Source: Marinosulfonomonas sp.
Lineage (GTDB): Bacteria > Pseudomonadota > Alphaproteobacteria > Rhodobacterales > Rhodobacteraceae
NCBI GenBank assembly: GCA_022712735.1
Contig: JAFLKA010000440.1
Span: forward strand, 1 to 6,455
Direction of reading: 5' to 3'
Length of the DNA: 6,455 bases
Shown piece after piece: positions 1-6,219 of this stretch (the first letter of the stretch is position 1; every line of letters starts with the position of its first letter). Made by a program: the position numbers and the translations under genes. The notes beneath the pieces were generated by a model, which was given only the letters and a program-made list of their open reading frames with translations, made no database searches and was not told where the DNA came from.

Positions 1-2513
1 GCCAACTCATCGCGCTTGGCCGCAATTTCTTCGGGCGCAGCACTGGCCTCTTTCAACTCGGCTTCGGATTGCACCTTGCGCTCGTTCAATTCCGCGATCC
101 GCTTCTCGGCGGTTTCCAGACGGTGCCGCCAGCCTGAAACCTCTTTGGTGATTTCCTGACTGCGCTTGATCCGCGCCTCGCCTTCACGGCGCAGCTCGTC
201 ATGGGCAGACCGCTTGGACATCATCGTGATCCTAGCGGCCTCGACCGTCATTTTGGTGTCTTCAACATCCGCCCGCGCCGCACCCAGATCGCCCAGATCA
301 GCCACAGTTTCATCGGCCTCGTTCAGACGTTGCCGCGCATTTGACGCTTCTTCTTCAAACCGCGCCACAGCCAGCCCAAGGCTCTCTAGCTTGCCAGACG
401 CAATGCTCTGGTCTGCTTCGGCCCGCGATAATGCGCGGTTGGCGTCCGACACAGCACGGTCCGCATCGCGGCGCGCATCGCGCGCTTGCTGGTCCTCAAT
501 TGTCAGCTGTTTCAGTTCCGCCGACAACAGATCGTGCGCCCGCGTCGCACCATCGGATTTGGCGCTGGCTTCTTCCAGATCACGTTTCAATTCCACCAGT
601 CGGTTCAACTGTTGCAACCGCAAGGCCGCCGCACTTGGCGCATCCTCGGCACCGGCCCTAAATCCGTCCCAACGCCATAGATCACCCTCAAGGCTAACCA
701 GCCGTTGCCCCGGCAACAGGTCCGCCTGCAACCGCGCCCCATCAGCCGCATCGACCAGCCCAACCTGCCCCATGCGCCGCGCCAAAACTTCGGGCACCGT
801 CACATAATTGGTCAGGGCATTTATTCCCGCAGGCAACGTCTGCGCCGATGGGTAAGCTGGCAAAACCGCCCAGCCCGATGCCGCATCAGGACCAACTTCG
901 GGCGCCCGCAGATCGTCAGCCAGTGCTGCGCCCAGCGCCTTTTCATAACCCGCCTTAACCCGCACCGCATCCAGAACCTGACCGCCCTCGGCGGTGTCGC
1001 GTTCAACCAGTTTAGCAAGCGCACCAACCTCGGCCCGCAGCGCATTTGCCTCGCCTTCAGCCTCGGATCGTTCCGCCCGCGCATCCGCTTCACGCGATTG
1101 CGCCTCGGCACGGGCATCGTCAGCCTTGGCCAGTCCAACCTCGGCGGCTTCGGACACATCCGACGCCGTCTGTTGTGCAACCTCTGCCGCCGCAAAATCC
1201 AGCGCGGATTTGGCAAGTGCGGCTTTGGAGCCAACAACAGCCCCCCGCGCCCGCTCGGCCTCGGACTCGTTTTTATCCAGTGTCTTGCGGCTGTCCTCTT
1301 GCAAGCGATGCGCCGAATGGTGCTTGGCCGACAGGCGTGCCACATCCTCGGTCAACTGCGCCAACGCTGCCTCGCGCTCCTGCAAAATACTTGCCCCGTC
1401 GCGGGCCTCTTCGCCTGCAGCTTCCAGCCGTGCCTCGTGGCCCTCACTGGCCTTTGCAATCTGGTCCTGTTCCCACTCCAGCCGTTCAATCGTTTCGCCA
1501 GCGTCCTTGTTCAGGCCCGCTTCGCGCTCCATATCATGGGTCATCTGACCGATCCGCGCCGTCAGCGTCTCGATCATTTGCAACGCGTGCGCCTCTTGGT
1601 CCTTTAGCGTATCACGCTGAACAGTCAGGCGCTGCAAAACAGCCGCCGCTATCGCCTCTTCTTCACGCAATGACGGCAGTTTTTCCTCAGCCTTCTCACG
1701 CGTTTTGACCGCCGTTCGGGCGGCCCCCTCGGCTTGACCTGCCAGCTTGGTGCGCTCGGTCAGCTCGGCTTGGGCTTTGGCCTGCGCCTCGTCCGCTTCT
1801 TTCCAGCGGCGATATAACAACAGGCCCTCGGACTTGCGCAACTCATCACCAATCGTGCGATACCGCGCCGCTTGGCGTGCTTGGCGGGCCAATTGCGCCA
1901 GTTGCGTTGCCAACTGCTCGATCACATCATCAACCCGCGCCAGATTGGTCTCGGTGCCACGCAATTTCAACTCGGCCTCATGGCGGCGCTGATACAGCCC
2001 CGAAATACCCGCCGCTTCTTCCAGAATGCGGCGCCGCGCCTTTGGTTTGGCGTTGATCAACTCGGCAATCTGCCCCTGACGCACCAAAGCAGGTGAATGC
2101 GCCCCCGTGGAGGCATCGGCAAACAGCATCTGCACATCCCGCGCCCGCACATCTTTGCCATTGACCTTAAAAGCACTTCCCGCATCCCGCGTGATCCGGC
2201 GCACGATTTCCAGCGTGTCCAGATCATTGAAACCGGCAGGGGCCAAGCGATCAGAATTATCAATGGTGACCGCCACCTCGGCGAAATTACGCGCGGGGCG
2301 CGAGGCAGCACCGGCAAAGATCACATCTTCCATGCCGCCGCCCCTCATCGCGGTCGGGCGATTTTCACCCATCACCCAGCGCAGCGCTTCCAGCAGATTG
2401 GATTTACCACAGCCGTTTGGCCCGACAACGCCAGTCAGCCCGTCCGCGATGATTAAATCGGTCGGGTCTACAAAGCTTTTGAAGCCATTCAGCCTGAGTT
2501 TGGAAAATCGCAA
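1..2513 (-). CDS. smc: Chromosome segregation protein SMC (partial, C-terminus beyond left edge)
   Basis: This is the ATPase core of bacterial condensin, which acts with ScpA and ScpB on the nucleoid to compact and separate replicated chromosomes. The 837 visible codons begin MRFSKLRLNGFKSFVDP. Walker A GPNGCGKSN lies at residues 31-39, and the head continues through the Q-loop region (LVRQGQIAELI, about 143-153) and EEAAGISGLYQRR (about 165-177). A long charged coiled coil runs from about 175 to 500. A non-coiled hinge follows at roughly 505-620, and the returning coiled coil then runs off the edge. Family members are about 1150 residues, so some 300 residues are missing, including the signature motif and Walker B. 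The start is TTG at 2513: an in-frame TAG lies 20 codons upstream with no ATG or GTG between, and AGAGG precedes the TTG by about 11 bases. The reading frame is open throughout with no frameshift. Confidence 0.96.
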   Translation of the reverse strand, partial: MRFSKLRLNGFKSFVDPTDLIIADGLTGVVGPNGCGKSNLLEALRWVMGENRPTAMRGGGMEDVIFAGAASRPARNFAEVAVTIDNSDRLAPAGFNDLDTLEIVRRITRDAGSAFKVNGKDVRARDVQMLFADASTGAHSPALVRQGQIAELINAKPKARRRILEEAAGISGLYQRRHEAELKLRGTETNLARVDDVIEQLATQLAQLARQARQAARYRTIGDELRKSEGLLLYRRWKEADEAQAKAQAELTERTKLAGQAEGAARTAVKTREKAEEKLPSLREEEAIAAAVLQRLTVQRDTLKDQEAHALQMIETLTARIGQMTHDMEREAGLNKDAGETIERLEWEQDQIAKASEGHEARLEAAGEEARDGASILQEREAALAQLTEDVARLSAKHHSAHRLQEDSRKTLDKNESEAERARGAVVGSKAALAKSALDFAAAEVAQQTASDVSEAAEVGLAKADDARAEAQSREADARAERSEAEGEANALRAEVGALAKLVERDTAEGGQVLDAVRVKAGYEKALGAALADDLRAPEVGPDAASGWAVLPAYPSAQTLPAGINALTNYVTVPEVLARRMGQVGLVDAADGARLQADLLPGQRLVSLEGDLWRWDGFRAGAEDAPSAAALRLQQLNRLVELKRDLEEASAKSDGATRAHDLLSAELKQLTIEDQQARDARRDADRAVSDANRALSRAEADQSIASGKLESLGLAVARFEEEASNARQRLNEADETVADLGDLGAARADVEDTKMTVEAARITMMSKRSAHDELRREGEARIKRSQEITKEVSGWRHRLETAEKRIAELNERKVQSEAELKEASAAPEEIAAKRDEL

Positions 2514-2546
2514 AAGTTCTGTCGCCTCTGATTCCGTTGAAGGTAA

Positions 2547-2575
2547 ATTTGCCGGAGCACCCCCCTATGAGTCAA
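2547..2575 (-). promoter_or_regulatory. Candidate smc promoter (weak)
   Basis: On the minus strand TTGACT (complement of 2570-2575) fits a -35 element. It is followed after 17 bases by GCAAAT (complement of 2547-2552), a poor -10 element. Transcription would begin near 2540, leaving a leader of about 27 bases before the TTG start codon. The -35 match and spacing are visible; that it is functional is inference, since alphaproteobacterial -10 elements are often weakly conserved. Confidence 0.25.
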
Positions 2576-2609
2576 CGAAGAACCACATAATCTGGCCAAT
2601 TGGGCCGAC

Positions 2610-2618
2610 TTATCCACA
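2610..2618 (+). promoter_or_regulatory. Consensus DnaA box TTATCCACA
   Basis: The nine bases match the strongest known DnaA binding sequence exactly. The site lies in the non-coding region about 97 bases upstream of the smc start codon. I see no second clear box nearby and no AT-rich unwinding region, so this is not an origin. It could be a DnaA-responsive site for smc or a chance match. The match is direct; the function is inferred. Confidence 0.4.
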
Positions 2619-2692
2619 AGATATTGCGATAATCCGCTCATATTGGGCAATTCAGCTGGCCGCGAAAAGCTGCTGTCATGTCGCAAATCCGC

Positions 2693-2721
2693 TTGACCCA
2701 GACCTATCATTGCCTGCAAAC
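2693..2721 (+). promoter_or_regulatory. Candidate promoter for the riboswitch-led cluster (weak)
   Basis: TTGACC at 2693-2698 resembles a -35 element. Seventeen bases later GCAAAC at 2716-2721 is the only possible -10, and it matches the consensus poorly. Initiation would fall near 2728, just before the first stem of the riboswitch aptamer. This agreement with the RNA boundary is the main support. Confidence 0.3.
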
Positions 2722-2728
2722 AGGTCAG

Positions 2729-2937
2729 GTAAGGTTCCCCGCACGGGCGCAAAAGCGCTTGGGGATGAAACTGGGAATGTGGTGATGGTGACCCAAATAG
2801 GGGCCAAATGCCACAGCCGCCCCCGCGACTGTAAGCGAGGAGTGCATGCCAATATCCACTGGGGAAGCCCGGGAAGGAGGCCACGCATTTTGATCCGCGA
2901 GCCAGGAGACCGGCCGTACATGAATGAAACCCAACCT
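2729..2937 (+). ncRNA. Cobalamin riboswitch aptamer
   Basis: This leader RNA binds adenosylcobalamin or a related cobamide and represses the downstream cobalt and cobalamin genes. The conserved blocks occur in the expected order: GGGAA and GGTG (2773-2784), the core CCCGCGACTGT (2822-2832) followed by GCGAGG, CCACTG (2856-2861), GGGAAGG (2871-2877) and the B12 box AGCCAGGAGACCGGCC (2900-2915). Stems are also visible, such as TCCCC/GGGGA (2736-2740 with 2761-2765), GCGC-AAAA-GCGC (2747-2758), and a closing pair AGGTT/AACCT (2732-2736 with 2933-2937). Outer boundaries are approximate. Its position directly before cbtB matches the known B12 regulation of cbtAB. Confidence 0.95.
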
Positions 2938-2960
2938 GTCGGGGATGACAGGATAAGGAG
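2935..2960 (+). promoter_or_regulatory. Riboswitch expression-platform hairpin and cbtB ribosome binding site
   Basis: CCTGTC (2935-2940) and GACAGG (2947-2952) form a perfect six-pair stem with the loop GGGGAT. The cbtB Shine-Dalgarno AAGGAG (2955-2960) begins two bases after the stem and lies eight bases before the ATG. The position matches the P13 hairpin of cobalamin riboswitches, whose loop kisses L5 when ligand is bound. GGG in this loop could pair with CCC at 2792-2794, but that contact is a guess. No U-tract follows, so translational control is more likely than termination. The stem overlaps the closing aptamer strand AACCT (2933-2937). Confidence 0.65.
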
Positions 2961-2968
2961 ATGATAAA

Positions 2969-3145
2969 ATGACTGTACTGACCCAGACCCAAACCGCCGC
3001 CGAAACCAGCACTGGCCTGATGCCCATCGTTGGTGCCGTTGCCGCCGGTGTGTTCCTGATCTTTTTCGCCGGTTTCGCGCAGGCCACCGTGTTTCACGAC
3101 TCGGCCCATGATACGCGCCACACGCTGGCGTTTCCCTGCCACTAA
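2969..3145 (+). CDS. cbtB: Cobalt transporter subunit CbtB
   Basis: This 58-residue membrane protein is the small partner of CbtA in a cobalt uptake system known to be regulated by B12 riboswitches. It has one hydrophobic segment at about residues 18-40 (MPIVGAVAAGVFLIFFAGFA). A short His-rich tail with H43, H47, H51 and H58 follows, ending in FPCH, the typical family ending and a likely metal-binding site. The length is normal for the family. The ATG is preceded by AAGGAG at eight-base spacing and lies directly behind the cobalamin riboswitch. cbtA begins three bases after the stop codon. Transport activity is known for the family and not shown by the sequence. Confidence 0.93.
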   Translation: MTVLTQTQTAAETSTGLMPIVGAVAAGVFLIFFAGFAQATVFHDSAHDTRHTLAFPCH

Positions 3146-3148
3146 CCC

Positions 3149-3862
3149 ATGACAACACGTTTGTTTACCAGCGCGGTGTTCGCTGGTCTGATAGCAGGGC
3201 TGATTGCCGTCCTGCTACAGTTTACACTTGTGGAAGCGCTTATTCTGGAAGGCGAGGCATACGAAAAAGGGAACAAAAGCCACTTTGGCGGGGTTCTGGT
3301 GATTAACGAGGCGCTGGAGGCCAGCGGCGAGGCGGCTATCGAAATAGAAGACGAGCCCGAGAACCTGTTGAAGCGTTACGCGCTCACATTCTTTGCCGAT
3401 TTCATCGTGTTCGTTGGCTGGGGCTTGATCATGGTCGCGGGGTTTGCCGTGGCTGACAGGTTTGACCGTAAGGTGACGGTTAAGGACGGATTGTTATGGG
3501 GCATCGCCGGATTTACGGCGGTTCACATGGCACCGGCCATCGGGCTGGCACCTGAATTACCGGGCACGCCTGCGGCCGAACTGGAATTGCGCCAGCTTTG
3601 GTGGGTCACAACTGTCATCGCAACGGCGCTGGCATTGGCGTTGTTTGCCTATGGGCGCAGCGCCTTGTTTGTTGTGGCCGGATTAGCATTGCTGATTGCA
3701 CCACATCTGATCGGCGCACCACGTCTGGACGGCTACGCAGGTCTGGCACCGCCCGAACTGTCGGGTGAATATGTTGCGCGCTCGCTAGCCGTCAGCATGG
3801 CAATCTGGGCCGTTCTTGGCTTGGCGGCCGGCTATTTCTGGAACCGTCACGCAGACGCCTAA
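3149..3862 (+). CDS. cbtA: Cobalt transporter subunit CbtA
   Basis: This 237-residue inner-membrane protein is the large subunit of the CbtAB cobalt transporter. About six hydrophobic segments are visible, near residues 6-32, 78-103, 114-133, 151-167, 170-190 and 209-231. An acidic soluble loop lies between the first two (about 33-76). The stretch APELPGTPAAELELRQLWW (134-152) is the kind of conserved loop seen in the family, and H126 sits in the third segment (VHMAP). The length is normal. The gene starts three bases after the cbtB stop and has no good Shine-Dalgarno sequence, so its translation is probably coupled to cbtB, which would place it under the same riboswitch. Confidence 0.92.
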   Translation: MTTRLFTSAVFAGLIAGLIAVLLQFTLVEALILEGEAYEKGNKSHFGGVLVINEALEASGEAAIEIEDEPENLLKRYALTFFADFIVFVGWGLIMVAGFAVADRFDRKVTVKDGLLWGIAGFTAVHMAPAIGLAPELPGTPAAELELRQLWWVTTVIATALALALFAYGRSALFVVAGLALLIAPHLIGAPRLDGYAGLAPPELSGEYVARSLAVSMAIWAVLGLAAGYFWNRHADA

Positions 3863-3924
3863 ACAATCTGGATATCCAATGGGTTGCGGCCCGGACAATC
3901 CTATTCACTAACAATCTATACACT

Positions 3925-3930
3925 AAGGAG
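3925..3930 (+). promoter_or_regulatory. Strong ribosome binding site of the cbiM-like gene
   Basis: AAGGAG stands eight bases before the ATG at 3939, so this gene can be translated independently although it sits 76 bases after cbtA. The same gap contains the ten-base palindrome TGGATATCCA (3869-3878) and three copies of ACAATC (3863, 3895, 3911). I see no convincing terminator or promoter in it. Confidence 0.7.
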
Positions 3931-3938
3931 ACAAAACA

Positions 3939-4616
3939 ATGCATATCGAACCCGGTATCGTTAATGGCGCAAAGATCGTGCTAAGCTACGCAACCGCAGC
4001 AGGTGCGGCTGGCTACACCCTGAAACTTGGCCTTGAGGTGCTGCGCACAACGGGGCTTGTATCGCTGACACTGCGCTCACTGATCACCACCGTCATGGTG
4101 TTTTGCTTTTTCCAAGTGCTGCCGCATTATCCGGTCGGCGTATCCGAGGTGCACTTTATCCTTGGCTCAACCCTGTTTTTGATCTTTGGAGCAGCCCCTG
4201 CCGCGATTGGCCTGGCCGCTGGGTTGCTGCTGCAAAGCATGTTCTTTGCGCCGCTTGATCTGCCACAATACGGCATCAACCTGACCACGCTGCTGGTGCC
4301 ATTGTTCGCACTCAAAATGCTAGCGTCAAAAATCATCGCACCGAACACTGCTTATGTTGATCTTGGCTATAAGCAAGCGCTAGCCTTATCAACGGCCTAT
4401 CAGGGCGGTGTGGTGACGTGGGTTGCTTTCTGGGCGGTTTACGGCGCTGGCTTTGGCATGGAAAATATCGCATCGGTGCTAAGTTTCGGTGGCGCGTATA
4501 TGCTGGTCGTGCTGATCGAGCCTTTGGTAGACTTGGCCGTTCTGGCCGCAGCCAAATCAGTGCGTGATCTGGAAAATACCGGTCTGGTTACACCGCGCCT
4601 GTTCAAAATGGCCTAG
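3939..4616 (+). CDS. CbiM-like ECF transporter substrate-binding membrane protein
   Basis: This 225-residue hydrophobic protein resembles CbiM, the substrate-specific component of energy-coupling factor cobalt transporters. It starts MHIEPG; in CbiM/NikM proteins the N-terminal Met-His amine and side chain ligate the metal ion. A second expected His is H72 in SEVHFILGS, at the place of the family SxVHxxG motif. Hydrophobic segments lie near residues 12-36, 45-61, 72-92, 93-104, 115-133, 155-171 and 182-204. Cobalt is the likeliest substrate because of the neighbours. No CbiN, CbiQ or ATPase CbiO gene is seen in the window, so it either borrows an energizing module from elsewhere or works alone. 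Divergence from classic CbiM is considerable, so no symbol is given. Confidence 0.82.
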   Translation: MHIEPGIVNGAKIVLSYATAAGAAGYTLKLGLEVLRTTGLVSLTLRSLITTVMVFCFFQVLPHYPVGVSEVHFILGSTLFLIFGAAPAAIGLAAGLLLQSMFFAPLDLPQYGINLTTLLVPLFALKMLASKIIAPNTAYVDLGYKQALALSTAYQGGVVTWVAFWAVYGAGFGMENIASVLSFGGAYMLVVLIEPLVDLAVLAAAKSVRDLENTGLVTPRLFKMA

Positions 4617-4644
4617 CCAGACCCGCTGACAAGAAACATAATGT

Positions 4645-4672
4645 AAATCCGGAGGCAGAACTTCCCGGGTTT
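4645..4672 (+). other. Intercistronic hairpin before cobW
   Basis: AAATCC (4645-4650) pairs with GGGTTT (4667-4672), including one U-G pair. GGAGG (4651-4655) pairs with CTTCC (4661-4665), also with one wobble. The result is an 11-pair stem with a single bulged C at 4666 and the loop CAGAA. No T-run follows, so it is not a classical terminator. It could protect a processed transcript end or tune expression between the cbiM-like gene and cobW. The pairing is visible; the role is unknown. Confidence 0.45.
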
Positions 4673-4699
4673 GCGCATCATTCAATCAGGAGCCTGAAC

Positions 4700-5770
4700 A
4701 TGGCCGCAAAAATCCCCACAACAGTTGTCACCGGTTTTCTGGGCGCAGGCAAAACCACCCTGATCCGTCACATGCTGGAAAACGCAAATGGCAAACGCAT
4801 TGCGCTGATCATTAATGAATTCGGTGATCTGGGGGTGGATGGCGACATCCTGAAGGGCTGTGGTGATGAAACCTGCACCGAGGATGACATCATGGAGCTG
4901 TCTAACGGTTGTATCTGCTGCACTGTCGCCGATGAATTCATCCCGACCATGCAAAAACTGCTGGAGCGGGACAATCCGCCAGATCATATCGTGATCGAGA
5001 CCTCTGGATTGGCCCTGCCGCAGCCTTTGGTGCGCGCCTTCAACTGGCCCGAGATCAGCACAAAGGTGACGGTCGATGGTGTGGTGACCGTGGTTGACGG
5101 GCGCGCCGTGGTCGATGGCCAGTTCGCCGCCAATGTGGCCGCCGTGGATGCCCAGCGTGCGCAGGACGATAACCTTGATCACGAAACACCGCTGTCCGAA
5201 TTGTTCGAGGATCAGATCGCATGTGCCGACATGATCGTAGTGAACAAATCCGACCTACTAACAGACGCTGAATCGGCTGCATTAGTCACTGATTTGCGCA
5301 AAGATTCCCGCGACGGGGTGCAAGTGGTCAAGGCCACGATGGGCGTGCTGCCGGTGGATGTGTTGTTGGGGCAAGGCATCGGGGCCGAGGATGATCTGGG
5401 TGCGCGTCACGAGGTGCATCACCACCACCATCACGATGATGAAGACGATGATCACCATCATGACCATGGGCACGAACACGGCCATGACGAGTTCCAGACC
5501 TTCGCCGTCACACTGGACGAAATCACCGACATGGCCGCCTTCACCGACAAAATCACAGCCGTAATCCGCGCCCACAACATCCTGCGCCTAAAAGGCTTTG
5601 CCGCTGTCACAGGCAAACCAATGCGCCTGACCATTCAGGCCGTCGGCCCCCGCGTCGACAGCTATTTCGACCGCCCGTTTGGCGCAGGCGAGGCCCGCGC
5701 GACCACATTGGTGGTGATCGGTCAGGCAGGCATGGATCAAACGGCAATCACCGCTGCGCTGACAGCATGA
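4700..5770 (+). CDS. cobW: Cobalamin biosynthesis GTPase CobW
   Basis: This 356-residue cytosolic G3E-family GTPase is linked to delivery of cobalt for aerobic cobalamin synthesis, most likely as a metallochaperone for CobNST cobaltochelatase. Visible motifs are Walker A GFLGAGKT (12-19), INEFGD (38-43), the metal-binding GCICC (70-74), ETSG (100-103) and the G4 motif NKSD (182-185). A long His/Asp/Glu-rich loop at 237-263 splits the GTPase domain from the C-terminal CobW domain (about 265-356) and probably binds metal. CAGGAG (4687-4692) precedes the ATG by seven bases. The stop overlaps the next start as ATGA. Position beside cobN supports CobW over zinc-related G3E relatives such as ZigA or YeiR. 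Length is normal for the family. Confidence 0.95.
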   Translation: MAAKIPTTVVTGFLGAGKTTLIRHMLENANGKRIALIINEFGDLGVDGDILKGCGDETCTEDDIMELSNGCICCTVADEFIPTMQKLLERDNPPDHIVIETSGLALPQPLVRAFNWPEISTKVTVDGVVTVVDGRAVVDGQFAANVAAVDAQRAQDDNLDHETPLSELFEDQIACADMIVVNKSDLLTDAESAALVTDLRKDSRDGVQVVKATMGVLPVDVLLGQGIGAEDDLGARHEVHHHHHHDDEDDDHHHDHGHEHGHDEFQTFAVTLDEITDMAAFTDKITAVIRAHNILRLKGFAAVTGKPMRLTIQAVGPRVDSYFDRPFGAGEARATTLVVIGQAGMDQTAITAALTA

Positions 5771-6219
5771 CTCTGATTATCGAAATAGGCGATCCGCGCG
5801 ATCCTCAAATTGTGGCACTATTGCAAGCCAGCCATGCATTGATGGATCATTTGTTTCAACCAGAGGATAATCATTATCTGTCGATTGATGATCTATGCGC
5901 CTCTGACATCCATTTTTACATTGCCAGAGAAGGCGATACCACGCTTGGGTGCGGCGCCCTTGCCGATAAGGCCAAATATGGCGAAATCAAATTCATGTTT
6001 GTCCATGAAGACGCCCGTGGCAAAGGTGTCGCCGACGCACTGATGCGCCAAATCGAAGATCAGGCCCGAGAATGTAATCTGCCTGAATTGAAGCTGGAAA
6101 CCGGAGATTCACTACATGCGGCACTCAGACTTTATGCGCGCCACGGGTATTCCAAATGTGCACCATTTGGCGACTACACCACATCAGCGTCCAGCGTATT
6201 CATGGGAAAACAACTCTGA
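5767..6219 (+). CDS. GNAT-family N-acetyltransferase in the cob cluster
   Basis: This 150-residue protein has the fold signature of GNAT acyltransferases, which move an acyl group from acyl-CoA to an amine. The acetyl-CoA pyrophosphate loop is RGKGVA (84-89), preceded by the strand IKFMFVHEDA (74-83). Motif B appears as ALRLYARHGY (119-128). The substrate is unknown and cannot be read from the sequence. The start overlaps the cobW stop by four bases and the stop overlaps the cobN start by one base. Translation is therefore probably coupled to both, and it is likely made with the cobalamin proteins. It might modify a Cob protein or a corrinoid-related amine, or it might be an unrelated passenger; I have no evidence to choose. 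Confidence 0.88.
   Translation: MTLIIEIGDPRDPQIVALLQASHALMDHLFQPEDNHYLSIDDLCASDIHFYIAREGDTTLGCGALADKAKYGEIKFMFVHEDARGKGVADALMRQIEDQARECNLPELKLETGDSLHAALRLYARHGYSKCAPFGDYTTSASSVFMGKQL

Larger units (their letters stand above)
2514..2968. other. Divergent intergenic region between smc and the cobalt/cobalamin cluster
   Basis: These 455 bases separate smc (minus strand) from cbtB (plus strand) and contain no convincing gene. The part nearest smc (about 2514-2690) holds a candidate smc promoter, the palindrome CCAATTGG at 2596-2603 and a perfect DnaA box at 2610-2618. The part nearest cbtB (about 2693-2960) holds a candidate promoter, the cobalamin riboswitch and the regulatory hairpin before the cbtB ribosome binding site. 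Open frames crossing this stretch on either strand overlap the conserved RNA and show no protein family I recognise. Confidence 0.8.

Noticed and set aside
166..1708. Long plus-strand open frames (166-807, 705-1607, 994-1548, 1046-1708)
   Set aside because: They lie antisense to smc, have Ser/Arg/Ala- or Pro/Arg-rich compositions typical of reversed G+C-rich coding sequence, and match no family I recognise.
2596..2618. Replication origin suggested by the DnaA box and nearby palindrome
   Set aside because: There is one box only, with no cluster of boxes, no AT-rich unwinding region and no origin-linked genes.
2107..2964. Plus-strand open frame running from within smc through the intergenic region
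   Set aside because: It crosses the start of smc in antisense and the whole conserved cobalamin riboswitch; its openness is incidental.
2489..3142. Minus-strand open frames over the riboswitch and cbtB (2489-3142, 2676-3158, 2725-3087)
   Set aside because: They are antisense to the riboswitch and to cbtB, and the composition is not protein-like.
4635..4645. Possible Zur-type operator around ACATAATGT upstream of cobW
   Set aside because: The inverted repeat is only nine bases and does not extend into a recognisable Zur site; the cob cluster context explains cobW without zinc control.
4645..4672. Rho-independent terminator before cobW
   Set aside because: The stem is good but no T-run follows on the plus strand, so it is listed only as a hairpin of unknown role.
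4682..5575. Minus-strand open frames within cobW (4682-5182, 5282-5575)
   Set aside because: They are shadows of cobW; the His-rich stretches reflect reverse reading of Asp/His codons.
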